Assembly: GCF_021044425.1 (NCBI RefSeq)
Contig: NZ_JAJNEC010000008.1
Span: 62,001 to 126,000 of the forward strand
DNA from: Niabella pedocola
GTDB taxonomy: Bacteria; Bacteroidota; Bacteroidia; Chitinophagales; Chitinophagaceae
Reading direction: 5' to 3'
Length of the DNA stretch: 64,000 nucleotides
Both the position numbers and the translations under genes were made by a program. Below the pieces are notes generated by a model. It was not told where the DNA came from. It ran no database searches and saw only the letters and a list, made by a program, of their open reading frames with translations. Below, piece after piece: positions 1-9,201 of the stretch (the first letter of the stretch is position 1; every line of letters begins with the position of its first letter).

Positions 1-264
1 CCATCCGGCACAGGATGTGCGCAAACTGTCTGCGGGGTACATCATATTTTCACCGTACTTATTATAAGCCCAGTCGCCCAGGCTCGCTGCCAGATCCAGT
101 GTGTGCTTGACACTTACATTTGTAACCACTACCCGTTCGGTACTGCTTTGGCCCGCATCTGTTTCAAAATATACGCGAGGAGGAGATACTGAAATACCAG
201 TTTGAGCGGCCGCTCCCAAAAAAGAAAGGGAGCAAAGAAGCAAGAAGGCATAGTAAGGTTTCAT
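1..264 (-). CDS. PapD-like periplasmic chaperone, N-terminal part (cut by window edge)
   Basis: The first 88 residues are visible; the gene continues beyond the left edge. It starts with a clear signal peptide (MKPYYAFLLLCSLSFLGAAA, then QTG) and continues with ISVSPPRVYFETDAGQSS and a following VVVTNVS segment. That is the first beta-strand pattern of PapD/FimC-type immunoglobulin-fold chaperones and their DUF916-like relatives, which hold secreted subunits in the periplasm. The start ATG at 264 directly precedes the signal peptide. It lies 71 nt downstream of the small secreted protein at 336-884 and on the same strand, so the two are probably co-transcribed. The chaperone role is inferred from this N-terminal pattern and the context; the second domain is not in view. 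Confidence 0.6.
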   Translation of the reverse strand, partial: MKPYYAFLLLCSLSFLGAAAQTGISVSPPRVYFETDAGQSSTERVVVTNVSVKHTLDLAASLGDWAYNKYGENMMYPADSLRTSCAGW

Positions 265-335
265 AATATAGAGGGGGTTTGCCATGCTGGATAAAAGTGC
301 CGCACCTGTTGCAACACTTTTTCCAGTGAAGCAAT

Positions 336-884
336 TTACTGAGAAATAATGGTATAAGTAACCTGGGTAGTATATACGGTGGGAGTTTGACCGGCAACAT
401 AATAGTTCAGGTATGCGTTTGCTCCGGCGCCTTTGTAGGTTACATTGATCTTTCCATTAACGGTGCCTGTTGTGGATTTTACGATCTCCTGCTCTGTAGC
501 CTGTAAGGTTTGTGTTGAATACTGGGCTCCGGCAATCGGATCATTAGAACCTGCAGCCGGTGTAATGGTAACGCTATTGGTTTGCAGATCACCTTTAGGA
601 CCGTTAAAATTGGCCGCTGCACTCTTTACTTTTACTACAAACCCACCGGTACTGTATACCGCTAAATGATTTTGTTTGGTTTCAGATTTACCATTCTGAT
701 AGTCGCCGGTTGTTTCATAAACCAGGTCTACCGTCTTTTGATCAGCAGCGTTATTTACCACAAGCGTTTGAATGGGTTTTAGTTTAATATTCAGCGTAAC
801 ATTGTCTGTGTTGGTAGGCGCTTGTGCATGAATGGCAGCACCGATAAATAAAGACAGTCCGGCAAGAATTACATTTTTAGTCAT
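336..884 (-). CDS. Secreted pilin-like protein of unknown family, 182 aa
   Basis: I do not recognise a named family. The start at 884 (MTKNVILAGL) is preferred over the in-frame ATG at 1064 because it opens a typical signal peptide ending in HAQA, and because the upstream extension is lysine-rich and low in complexity. The mature part of about 160 residues is predicted beta-rich. It has an N-terminal motif LNIKLKPIQTLVVN, a central STGGFVVKV, and a C-terminal hydrophobic alternating strand (TTQVTYTIISQ) like the terminal strand that subunits offer to PapD-type chaperones. The neighbour at 1211-1627 shares the first two motifs and is a paralogue; a PapD-like chaperone follows at 1-264. A surface-fibre or adhesin subunit role is inference. 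Confidence 0.65.
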   Translation of the reverse strand: MTKNVILAGLSLFIGAAIHAQAPTNTDNVTLNIKLKPIQTLVVNNAADQKTVDLVYETTGDYQNGKSETKQNHLAVYSTGGFVVKVKSAAANFNGPKGDLQTNSVTITPAAGSNDPIAGAQYSTQTLQATEQEIVKSTTGTVNGKINVTYKGAGANAYLNYYVAGQTPTVYTTQVTYTIISQ

Positions 885-1153
885 TTTCTTTTTTTTTGTT
901 TTTGTTTTAAAATTATTGGTGGCAAAGAGGGAAACCATATCAGGAAAAATCTTCGACACATTCACCTCAATACTTGTTCCTAATTGCTGATGCAAAGCTA
1001 CAACCCGCTGTGGTAGCGGATATTGTGAAAATGCGTGTATGATTTGTGTGTTTTTACAGCGCAATAAAACTTGATTAAAATCACGTCCTAGCCCTTCATC
1101 GACCGATCGCTGGCAACCGGCGAAAAAAGCATCCGCTTCACCGAAAGCGGCAT

Positions 1154-1186
1154 ATAAAAAAAGCCGGCAGTTGTAAAAAACTGCCG
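1154..1186 (-). terminator. Rho-independent terminator after the 1211-1627 gene
   Basis: A perfect 8-bp stem (CGGCAGTT at 1165-1172 with AACTGCCG at 1179-1186) closes a short A-rich loop. Read on the minus strand it is followed by a run of seven T. It sits 24 nt past the stop codon of the secreted protein gene, so the two paralogous genes probably have separate transcripts. Confidence 0.8.
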
Positions 1187-1210
1187 ACTGAAGAAAAAAA
1201 TTAATATGTT

Positions 1211-1627
1211 TTAGCGGGTAGTTACCGTATAAAGAATATGCTTACAGCTGGTGGAACGGGCATTCAAATTCCTGGAATAATAATCATTGTGCGCCTGGTT
1301 CTTTTTGTTGAATACCGGTATCGGTGTTTCCGGTTTACGGTAGTTATTATATAATACGCCTTCTTCAAATTCATTCGCGTTGCCAACCGGGTTGTCCGTT
1401 TTTACCGTTACCCGGTGCCCTGCCGTACTGAAAGCTGTTACGTTTCCGGTAACAGCAGGTTCCCTTCTCTTATCCGCATCCGGAAAAGCCGCTTCCTGTT
1501 TCGCCGTTTTATGAATCACCAATGTTTGAATGGGCCGCAAGCGGATGTTTAGCAACGCGCCGCCGGAGGATTGTGCGAACAAGGGTCCAACCGGTATCAC
1601 CGGAATGATAAGGAGGAGCAACCTCAT
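1211..1627 (-). CDS. Secreted protein, paralogue of the 336-884 product, 138 aa
   Basis: The start at 1627 gives the signal peptide MRLLLLIIPVIPVGPLFAQ; an upstream ATG at 1651 would add eight polar residues. The mature protein opens with LLNIRLRPIQTLVIHK, closely matching LNIKLKPIQTLVVN in the 182-aa neighbour. It also shares the STAGHRVTVK / STGGFVVKV element and a C-terminal YTVTT strand. It is about 45 residues shorter, missing the middle of the domain. The family is unknown. A paired subunit or pilin-like role next to a PapD-like chaperone gene is inferred from the shared motifs and gene order. The gene ends at a strong terminator. Confidence 0.6.
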   Translation of the reverse strand: MRLLLLIIPVIPVGPLFAQSSGGALLNIRLRPIQTLVIHKTAKQEAAFPDADKRREPAVTGNVTAFSTAGHRVTVKTDNPVGNANEFEEGVLYNNYRKPETPIPVFNKKNQAHNDYYSRNLNARSTSCKHILYTVTTR

Positions 1628-1742
1628 AAATACACGATCGTTTTGGTGCATATGTTGGTTAAGGGTCTGTTTATTTTAAAAGGCGCATCATGCGTCTGTA
1701 TTTTCGGGCCATATAAAGATAACGCAATATGCCCATAGCCGG

Positions 1743-2600
1743 TCACACTTTTTGAGCCCGCATTTCCCGGGGATAGTTTCCTGTATGTTTTTTGATCAGG
1801 TTACTGAAGTTGCCTTCATCCGAAAATCCAAATTCATAAGCGATTTCCGCAATACTAAGCCCGGAACTCTTTAAAAGCACCACCACCTCTTTTATAACCT
1901 TGTCTGTAATGAGCTGTTTGGCGGTATTCCCCAGTATTTCTTCTGTGATACCGGAAAGCTTCCGGGGCGTTATATTGAGCATATTTGCATAAAAAGCCAC
2001 ACTCCTATGCTCCTTATAATGTTTATGCAGCAGGGCTTTAAACTGGCTGATGACGTGTAATTCAGCATGCCCCTGCGTTTGCTTTTTTGCTCTTTGCCTT
2101 AAATGCAGGCTGAACAACCCGTCCAGCAACAACGTTTCAATACAGTTATGTGCCACGGCGGCGTACAATTTGCTCCTTTTACTTTCATATAAAGCCATCT
2201 TATCAATAAACTGCTTCTGGAATTCTGCTTCGTTCCCCGGTGTTACCGCCACGTACACTTCGCTTACACTCCCAAAAAATAATTCCGAGTTCAGAATGTA
2301 GATATCGCTGGCAGAGCGTTCATAAAAAGCTGATGAAAAGATCATTATATATATAGATTCTGCGCCCTCCTGTTGCGGAAGTATGATCTTCTTATTGGGA
2401 CCTATAAATACAATATTATCCGGGCCGAAGCGAAAATGCGTCTCATTGATGATCACCTTTGCCTCTTTGAAGGTCCTGATAACGGTAAAGTACTCAAATG
2501 TTTTTACCGAGGTCCGTCCCTGATAATCTTCTAAAACTCTTTCCAGGGTGTTGATACTAAAGCCGTCTTTTTCAAGTTCATTCCTGATCTGATCCGCCAT
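1743..2600 (-). CDS. AraC-family transcriptional regulator, 285 aa
   Basis: The last 100 residues or so form the AraC/XylS double helix-turn-helix. The first HTH lies around VAFYANMLNITPRKLSGI. The second carries the family signature SIAEIAYEFGFSDEGNFSNL, followed by IKKHTGNYPREMR. The N-terminal 170 residues look like the cupin-type sensor fold common in Bacteroidota AraC proteins (FRFGPDNIVFIGPNKKI). The ligand is unknown. The gene reads towards the secreted-protein genes but its end is 92 nt from the next start, so it is a plausible but unproven local regulator. Confidence 0.9.
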   Translation of the reverse strand: MADQIRNELEKDGFSINTLERVLEDYQGRTSVKTFEYFTVIRTFKEAKVIINETHFRFGPDNIVFIGPNKKIILPQQEGAESIYIMIFSSAFYERSASDIYILNSELFFGSVSEVYVAVTPGNEAEFQKQFIDKMALYESKRSKLYAAVAHNCIETLLLDGLFSLHLRQRAKKQTQGHAELHVISQFKALLHKHYKEHRSVAFYANMLNITPRKLSGITEEILGNTAKQLITDKVIKEVVVLLKSSGLSIAEIAYEFGFSDEGNFSNLIKKHTGNYPREMRAQKV

Positions 2601-2932
2601 TGCAACGAATTTAAAAATGGTTTATATGTATTGCTTTCCGGGGGCTGCCGGAAAAGCAGAGGGCCTGCATTCTTTATTGCAGGAGGGCAATATACAGAAC
2701 TGTAATCTGTTCCATGCAAAAATTTAGCATTTTAATTAAAGACTCAAAAAAAGGGAAAACCTTCTGAGATTAAAATCAAACTTCTTGCCAATGATGAACA
2801 GCAGCCGGCAGCTCTTATGCCGTCGTTTTCCCCACCACCGGATGCTGTTACCGCAGCCTGCCGGAAGGAGGAACAGGGGCCGGGGATTTTAAAAAGTGAT
2901 GGCAACCATTCACAATTAACCATTACCAACAA
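2601..2932. other. Intergenic stretch without a recognisable gene
   Basis: These 332 bases separate the AraC gene start from the antiporter stop, both on the minus strand. Short open frames exist, but none has a protein-like sequence or a recognisable motif. The right part must carry the AraC promoter; I see no clear TAnnTTTG box. Confidence 0.4.
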
Positions 2933-4207
2933 CTATTGCTCTGCCGCCGCCTTCCCGGTTACGTTCTTAACGATTCCCGGCAACAGCAGGCCCTGGCCAA
3001 GAATGGTGATAATAACCACCACGGTAGCAATAAAGATAATATCATTACGCATAGGAAGCGGGCTTCCGTCTTTCAGATGTGTGGGCAGGCCGATGGCAAT
3101 GGCAAGGGAAACGATCCCCCGCATGCCGGACCAGCTGATGATCACACTTTCCTGGAAGCTCAGCAATGCAGACTCGGTAATGGCGCGCCGCGAATGTTGC
3201 ATTTTGGGATTCCGGAAGCCTTTCTCCAGCCGCCGGCGTTGGGCAAATACCCGCATCATCCGTATAAGAATGGTAACGATCGTGATCAGGAATGCATAGC
3301 CGATATAGGGCAGGAACCGCGACGGATCAACATTGCGGATGACCACAGGAAATTCGAGACCGATGAATATAAAAATGAGCCCGTTTAACAGGTAAACGAT
3401 CACCTCCCATATTGTTTTTGACTGATGGCGGAGTGCCGGAGAAAACTGGCGCTCGCTCAGCATGGAAACACCAAAACCAAGGATCACTACAGCAATCACC
3501 CCGGAAACCTCCAGTTCCTCCGCGATGAGGTAGGTGGTGAACGGCGCCAGGAGGGTAAAAGCCAGCACCGCCATCGTGTTTTTTCTTACATAGCGCAAGA
3601 TCACCGCCAGCAGTTTGCCCAATACCGTCCCCACCAGAAAACCACCGGCCATCAGCAGCACAAACGTGAGGGAAGCCTTCCACCATACAAAGCTGGTACC
3701 CATCACCGCAGCTACGGCAAAGCGGTACGCTACCAGTGCCGATGCATCGTTGATCAGGCTTTCTCCTTCCAGTATGGTAACCGTATGTTTGGGAAGGCCC
3801 AGGTTGCGGGTAATGCTGATGGCAGCCACGGCATCCGTTGCCGCCAGGATGGCACCCAATACGAAAGCCAGCGGCCAGGTCATGCCCGGTATCAGGTAAT
3901 ACGACAATATGGCCACGCCCGCGGTAGTCAGAAATACAAGTCCGATCGCCAGTGCACTGATCGTTCCCAGGTTTTCCCTAAAATCTTTAAAATGGATATT
4001 AAACGCAGCATCATAGAGCAGCGGTGGCAGAAATAATAGAAAAATAATCTCGGGGTCTATTTCCGGTACCGGCATATCGGGAATAAATCCTACCGCTATG
4101 CCTGCAACGATCAGCACGATCGGGGATGCGATCTTTACCCGGTCGGCCACCACATTCAGCAATACCATCAGCCCCAGCAATATCAGTATAATCGTATAGT
4201 TGGTCAT
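2933..4207 (-). CDS. CPA1-family Na+/H+ (cation/proton) antiporter, 424 aa
   Basis: An integral membrane protein with about 12 hydrophobic segments exchanging monovalent cations for protons across the inner membrane. CPA1/NhaP hallmarks are present: FLPPLLYDAAF (residues 59-69), AATDAVA (122-128) and GESLINDA (148-155), which carries the Asn-Asp ion-binding pair. Near the end GMRGIVSLAIAIGLP matches the conserved GxRG segment. The protein stops soon after the last membrane helix, so it lacks the C-terminal cytoplasmic extension of longer NhaP proteins; this is a normal short form rather than a visible truncation. Ion specificity cannot be read from the sequence. Confidence 0.92.
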   Translation of the reverse strand: MTNYTIILILLGLMVLLNVVADRVKIASPIVLIVAGIAVGFIPDMPVPEIDPEIIFLLFLPPLLYDAAFNIHFKDFRENLGTISALAIGLVFLTTAGVAILSYYLIPGMTWPLAFVLGAILAATDAVAAISITRNLGLPKHTVTILEGESLINDASALVAYRFAVAAVMGTSFVWWKASLTFVLLMAGGFLVGTVLGKLLAVILRYVRKNTMAVLAFTLLAPFTTYLIAEELEVSGVIAVVILGFGVSMLSERQFSPALRHQSKTIWEVIVYLLNGLIFIFIGLEFPVVIRNVDPSRFLPYIGYAFLITIVTILIRMMRVFAQRRRLEKGFRNPKMQHSRRAITESALLSFQESVIISWSGMRGIVSLAIAIGLPTHLKDGSPLPMRNDIIFIATVVVIITILGQGLLLPGIVKNVTGKAAAEQ

Positions 4208-4463
4208 GGTTCAACATTATTTTCCTGTTTGTATTCCTGAAAGATAAAATATAAAAGCATTCCTTGCTGCACTAAAGCACGGCTTTGCAAAAACAAAACA
4301 GGCTACCGGTTCAAAACCATTCAGATGCCTTTACCGGGCCTTCAGCCGGCACTGTTCTCCTGTACAAAAGAAAATGCGTACCTTCACCCATCAAATGAGC
4401 AGGGCGAGTTCCCGTTTTTGTACAGCTCATTTATAATTTAATTGATAACGACTATTTAAATAC

Positions 4464-5453
4464 ATGAAGGCGATCATTCCTGTAGCAGGAGCCGGAACAA
4501 AACTACGACCACAGAGCTATACTCAACCCAAGGCGTTGATTCCCCTGGCAGGTAAAACGGTATTAAGTTTTATCATTGATCAGCTGAAGGAAGCGGGTAT
4601 TGAGGAGTTCATTTTTATTGTAGGTTTCCTGGGTGACAAGATTTCCGATTATGTAAAAGAGCATCATCCGGATATCCAGGCGTATTATGTGAGCCAGCAG
4701 GAACGCCGCGGTATCGGCCATGCCGTGAACCTGACCCGGAGCCTTGTTGATCATGACGAGGTATTTATTTCACTGGGTGATACGATTTGCGAATATGACG
4801 TGGCGTCCGTTTTAAGCAACGAACATTCCATGGTGGGGATCCGGAAGGTTGACAATCCCCGTGATTTTGGTGTGGCCGAAATCGATGCCAGCGGCTTTAT
4901 TGAATCGGTGGTGGAAAAACCCCATATTCCAAAATCCAATATGGCAATGGTAGGCATTTACAAGATCCGCGAAAGCGAACTGCTGTTCGAATGCCTGGCC
5001 TCCAATATCCGTAAAGGGCTGCTGACCCATGGAGAGTTTAACATTACCGACGCGCTGCACTGCATGATCCAAAGCGGTGTAAAATTTGAAGCGTTTAAGG
5101 TTGATAACTGGTTTGATGCCGGCAACAAAGAAACCCTGCTGCGGTCCAACGCAACACTTTTGCGGAAATACAAAGCTACAGCAGATGCCTCCCTGTTTGA
5201 AAATACCGTTATCGTTCCTCCGGTAAGCATCGGTAACGGATGTGTGATCCGGAATTCAATCATCGGTCCTAATGTAACCCTTGGCGAAAACACATTTCTG
5301 GACCAGTCCATTATCCGCAACTCGATTGTAGGTGCTTTCTCCAATTTGTTCGATATTGTACTGGAGCACTCTGTGATCGGGTCAGACACCAGTGTGAAGG
5401 GAGAAACCCGCAGCCTGAACATCGGGGATAATACAAGTATTGACCTGGGGTGA
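4464..5453 (+). CDS. Sugar-phosphate nucleotidyltransferase, 329 aa
   Basis: The N-terminal domain of about 235 residues is a nucleotidyltransferase of the RmlA/GlmU superfamily, which transfers an NMP from an NTP to a sugar 1-phosphate. The nucleotide loop is IPVAGAGTKLRP, with PKALIPLAGK as the second part of the signature, and GDTICEYD supplies the metal-binding Asp. The C-terminal 90 residues show hexapeptide left-handed beta-helix repeats (ISIGNGCVIRNSIIGPNVTLGE and following). The exact sugar is unknown; family members annotated glucose-1-phosphate thymidylyltransferase look like this. It lies alone 202 nt upstream of secA. Confidence 0.85.
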   Translation: MKAIIPVAGAGTKLRPQSYTQPKALIPLAGKTVLSFIIDQLKEAGIEEFIFIVGFLGDKISDYVKEHHPDIQAYYVSQQERRGIGHAVNLTRSLVDHDEVFISLGDTICEYDVASVLSNEHSMVGIRKVDNPRDFGVAEIDASGFIESVVEKPHIPKSNMAMVGIYKIRESELLFECLASNIRKGLLTHGEFNITDALHCMIQSGVKFEAFKVDNWFDAGNKETLLRSNATLLRKYKATADASLFENTVIVPPVSIGNGCVIRNSIIGPNVTLGENTFLDQSIIRNSIVGAFSNLFDIVLEHSVIGSDTSVKGETRSLNIGDNTSIDLG

Positions 5454-5455
5454 GG

Positions 5456-5545
5456 CGATGTTTCAGGTTTAAACTTCCGGCTTCAACGTTTTAAACCTTA
5501 AGCATTGATCATCAAACATTAAACCAGTAAACCCCGAACCCCGAA
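5456..5545. repeat. Intergenic sequence of the TTTCAGGTTTAA type
   Basis: The spacer after the nucleotidyltransferase gene contains TTTCAGGTTTAAACTTCC and GTTTTAAACCTTAAGC. These resemble the dispersed intergenic repeats at 35635-35872 and 42190-42247. Here only short pieces are shared, so it is a degenerate member at best. Confidence 0.35.
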
Positions 5546-5552
5546 ACTTCCG

Positions 5553-5560
5553 TATCTTTG
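5553..5560 (+). promoter_or_regulatory. Probable secA promoter -7 box
   Basis: TATCTTTG matches the Bacteroidota sigma-A -7 consensus TAnnTTTG exactly and lies 96 nt upstream of the secA start. No clear TTTG -33 element is seen about 20 nt upstream, so the assignment rests on one element. Confidence 0.45.
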
Positions 5561-5655
5561 CCCTTCGCCTGAAAAAGGCTGTCAAAATGGCTTAAAAAGG
5601 ATATAGCACTGTTTTTGAAGGATCACTGTTTTTAATAAAATATCGCGATAATTAT

Positions 5656-8600
5656 ATGTTTGGTTTTCTATCTAAAATGTTCGGTGGCAGCAAATCGGAA
5701 AAAGACGTCAAAAAGCTTGCACCTGTCATTGAACAAATCAACAAAAATTTTGCTCAGTACCAATCACTTAGCAACGATGAACTGCGTAACAAAACCCATG
5801 AATTCCGCCAGCGTATCCAGGACCGGCTGAGCGAAATTGACAGCCAGGTAACGGCCCTTAATGAACAGGCCGACCAGCTTCCCCACGAGGAATTGCTGCA
5901 AAAAGACGCTATTTACAAACAGGTAGACGATCTGAAGAAAGATCGGGATAAAGAAATTGAAAAAGTGCTGGAGGAAATTCTTCCCGAAGCATTTGCGGTG
6001 GTAAAAGAAACTGCCCGCCGTTTTACGGGCAATACGGAACTGGTTTCCAGCGCCACCGAACTGGACCGTCAACTGGCTCGGACCGCAGAATATATAACCA
6101 TTGATGGCGATAATGCCATCTATAAAAACAGCTGGACGGCCGCCGGTGCCAAAATCACCTGGAATATGGTGCACTACGATGTGCAGCTGATCGGGGGGGC
6201 CGTGTTACATTCCGGTAAAATCGCTGAAATGGCCACGGGTGAGGGAAAGACCCTCGTGTCTACCCTGCCGGCTTATCTGAACGCATTAGCCGGTGAAGGT
6301 GTGCACGTGGTTACCGTAAACGACTACCTGGCACGTCGTGACCAGGAATGGAACGGGCCTGTATTTGAATGGCTGGGGCTACGGGTGGATTGCATCGATA
6401 AGCACCAACCCAATTCAGAAGCCCGCCGCAACGCTTACCTGGCCGACATTACCTATGGTACCAATAATGAATTTGGTTTCGACTACCTGCGGGACAACAT
6501 GGTGCACAATGCCTCCGAAATGGTACAACGCAAGCACCACTACGCGATGGTGGATGAGGTGGACAGTGTATTGATCGACGATGCGCGTACGCCGTTAATC
6601 ATAAGCGGACCCGTAGACCAGGGCGATGAACAACAATACCATATTCACAAACCGCGGGTAGAACAATTGTACCGCGAGCAGGAACGGATTGTTCGTACCA
6701 ACCTGAATGAGGCCAAGCGTCTTTTTGAAAAAGGTGAAGATGATCCCAAAACCGGTGGTTTGTATTTATACCGTGCATTCCGCGGACTGCCGAAATATAG
6801 CCCGCTGATCAAGTTCTTAAGCGAGCCGGGTGTTAAGGTAAAGATGCAGAAAGCGGAAAATTATTATCTGCAGGAGCAAGAGCGGAATATGAAGATTGTG
6901 GATGCGGACCTGCTCTTCCGTATCGATGAAAAAACCAACTCCGTAGATCTTACGGAAAAGGGATTGGCGATGATCACCAAAGTGGGAGAAGACGCCGACT
7001 TCTTTGTATTACCGGATATTGGTGTAAGCCTCGCAGAAGTAGAAAAAAGTGATGCCCCTGCTGAGGATAAGCTGAAACAGAAAGAAGTATTACTGAACGA
7101 GTATTCACAAAAAGCAGATCGCATTCACTCTGTACAGCAATTATTAAAAGCCTATGCGCTTTTTGAGAAAGATGATGAATACGTGGTAGTAGACGGGGCC
7201 ATTAAGATCGTGGATGAGCAAACCGGACGTATCATGGAAGGCCGTCGTTATTCAGACGGGCTGCATCAGGCGCTGGAAGCAAAGGAAAATGTAAAAATTG
7301 AAGCGGCTACGCAAACCTATGCGACCATTACCCTGCAGAACTTCTTCCGTATGTATCATAAGCTGGCTGGTATGACCGGTACGGCAGAAACGGAAGCGGG
7401 TGAGCTGTGGAGCATCTATAAATTAGATGTGGTAACCATCCCCACCAACGTATCCATTATCCGGAAAGACCTTCAGGATATGGTGTACAAGACCAAGCGC
7501 GAAAAGTACAAGGCGGTGATCGATGAAATTGAAACGTTGCGTACAGCCGGCCGGCCGGTATTGGTGGGTACCACCTCGGTAGAGATCAGTGAGTTGCTCA
7601 GCCGTATGCTGCAGCAGAAAAAGATACCGCACAATGTACTGAACGCCAAACAGCACGCACGCGAAGCAGAGATCGTTGCGGAAGCGGGCTTACCCGGAGC
7701 TGTAACCATCGCCACCAACATGGCGGGCCGCGGTACCGATATCAAGCTGGGGCCTGGTGTAAAAGATGCAGGCGGTTTGGCCATTATTGGTACGGAGCGC
7801 CACGAAAGCCGCCGTGTAGACCGCCAGTTAAGAGGTCGTGCCGGTCGTCAGGGTGATCCCGGAAGTTCCTTATTCTATGTATCCCTGGAAGATGACCTGA
7901 TGCGGATGTTTGGTAGCGACCGTATCGCCAGCATGATGGATAAAATGGGCTATAAGGAAGGCGATGTGATCCAGCACAGTATGATCAGCAACAGCATCCA
8001 ACGCGCTCAGAAAAAAGTAGAAGAAAACAACTTCGGTATCCGTAAGCGCTTACTGGAATATGATGATGTAATGAACAAGCAGCGGAATGCCGTGTATGAA
8101 AAGAGGAATCACGCGCTGTTTGGTGATCGCCTTTCACTGGATATTGATAATGCCTTCTCCATTGTAGCAGAAAGCCTGTGTACTTCTTTTAAAGAACAGG
8201 AAGACTTTGAAGGTTTCAAACTGGCCAGCATCGTAAACTTCGGCATGGACACCTCCATTAACGAGGAAACCTTCCATAATACAGATGCTTCCAAACTGGC
8301 CGATCAGTTATATGCAGAAGCGCTGAACCGTTATACGGAGCATAAGCAACTCATCCAAAAGCAGGCCGTGCCGGTGTTCCAGAATATCCGCGAAACACAG
8401 GGACCGCACATCGAAAGCGTAGTGGTGCCTTTCATGGATGGCCGCAAAGCCATCAACGTACTGGCTCCTTTGGATAAAACCATAACCACGGAAGGCCGTG
8501 AGCTGGTTTCCAGCATGGAAAAATCCATTACGCTTGCAGTGATCGACGATGCATGGAAAGAGCACCTGCGTGCCATGGATGATCTCAAACAAAGCGTGCA

Positions 8601-8979
8601 AACCGCTTACCTGGAGCAAAAAGATCCGCTGGTGATCTACAAGGTAGAAGCGTTCCAGCTGTTCAATAATATGACCACCAGCCTGAACAAGGATATCATC
8701 GCCTTCCTTACACAGGCCAACCTGCCGGCACAGGAAGAAGCGCCCAATTTCAAAGAAGGACATGAAGAACGGACGGACCTGAGCAAAATGCGGGTGAATA
8801 AAGATGAAATCGACGCCGTTGGTGATGACTATGGTGCTAATGAAAGAGATTATTTTGATCCCTCTCAGCCCCCTGTAAAACAGGAACCAATCCGCGTGGC
8901 GCCAAAAGTTGGCCGCAACGATCTTTGTCCCTGCGGCAGCGGTAAAAAATATAAGAACTGCCACGGCAGAAACGAATAA
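5656..8979 (+). CDS. secA: Preprotein translocase ATPase SecA, 1107 aa
   Basis: The motor ATPase that pushes unfolded preproteins through SecYEG. Walker A is ATGEGKT (about residues 193-199) and the Walker B/DEAD segment is MVDEVDSVLIDDARTPL (about 298-314). The C-terminal motor domain carries ATNMAGRGTDIKLG and QLRGRAGRQGDPGSS. The extreme C-terminus is a SEC-C zinc motif, CPCGSGKKYKNCH (1091-1103), linking SecA to SecB or ribosomes. A length of about 1100 residues, longer than the roughly 900 of E. coli, is usual in Bacteroidota because of extra segments in the preprotein cross-linking and scaffold regions. Transcribed alone, ending at a strong terminator. Confidence 0.98.
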   Translation: MFGFLSKMFGGSKSEKDVKKLAPVIEQINKNFAQYQSLSNDELRNKTHEFRQRIQDRLSEIDSQVTALNEQADQLPHEELLQKDAIYKQVDDLKKDRDKEIEKVLEEILPEAFAVVKETARRFTGNTELVSSATELDRQLARTAEYITIDGDNAIYKNSWTAAGAKITWNMVHYDVQLIGGAVLHSGKIAEMATGEGKTLVSTLPAYLNALAGEGVHVVTVNDYLARRDQEWNGPVFEWLGLRVDCIDKHQPNSEARRNAYLADITYGTNNEFGFDYLRDNMVHNASEMVQRKHHYAMVDEVDSVLIDDARTPLIISGPVDQGDEQQYHIHKPRVEQLYREQERIVRTNLNEAKRLFEKGEDDPKTGGLYLYRAFRGLPKYSPLIKFLSEPGVKVKMQKAENYYLQEQERNMKIVDADLLFRIDEKTNSVDLTEKGLAMITKVGEDADFFVLPDIGVSLAEVEKSDAPAEDKLKQKEVLLNEYSQKADRIHSVQQLLKAYALFEKDDEYVVVDGAIKIVDEQTGRIMEGRRYSDGLHQALEAKENVKIEAATQTYATITLQNFFRMYHKLAGMTGTAETEAGELWSIYKLDVVTIPTNVSIIRKDLQDMVYKTKREKYKAVIDEIETLRTAGRPVLVGTTSVEISELLSRMLQQKKIPHNVLNAKQHAREAEIVAEAGLPGAVTIATNMAGRGTDIKLGPGVKDAGGLAIIGTERHESRRVDRQLRGRAGRQGDPGSSLFYVSLEDDLMRMFGSDRIASMMDKMGYKEGDVIQHSMISNSIQRAQKKVEENNFGIRKRLLEYDDVMNKQRNAVYEKRNHALFGDRLSLDIDNAFSIVAESLCTSFKEQEDFEGFKLASIVNFGMDTSINEETFHNTDASKLADQLYAEALNRYTEHKQLIQKQAVPVFQNIRETQGPHIESVVVPFMDGRKAINVLAPLDKTITTEGRELVSSMEKSITLAVIDDAWKEHLRAMDDLKQSVQTAYLEQKDPLVIYKVEAFQLFNNMTTSLNKDIIAFLTQANLPAQEEAPNFKEGHEERTDLSKMRVNKDEIDAVGDDYGANERDYFDPSQPPVKQEPIRVAPKVGRNDLCPCGSGKKYKNCHGRNE

Positions 8980-8985
8980 CCCCCC

Positions 8986-9013
8986 AATCCCCGCCCCGGC
9001 GGGGATTTTTTAT
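8986..9013 (+). terminator. Terminator of secA
   Basis: A GC-rich inverted repeat, AATCCCCGCC at 8986-8995 with GGCGGGGATT at 8998-9007, is followed by a T-run. It begins 7 nt after the secA stop codon. Confidence 0.88.
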
Positions 9014-9201
9014 TTCCAGCTAAACGCCGGCATCGCACACATCCGGCCTGAAAGAACAGACAGCACCGCCCCTGTGTGATACCCGTTGCCGGTAACAGGC
9101 ATTTGAAACCGCCCCTGTATTAAAACCGCATCTCCCGGTCGCATCCTTTGTAAACTAGAAAAACAACCTTATTTTCAGTTTTTTATTAACGTCAACTACA
9201 T

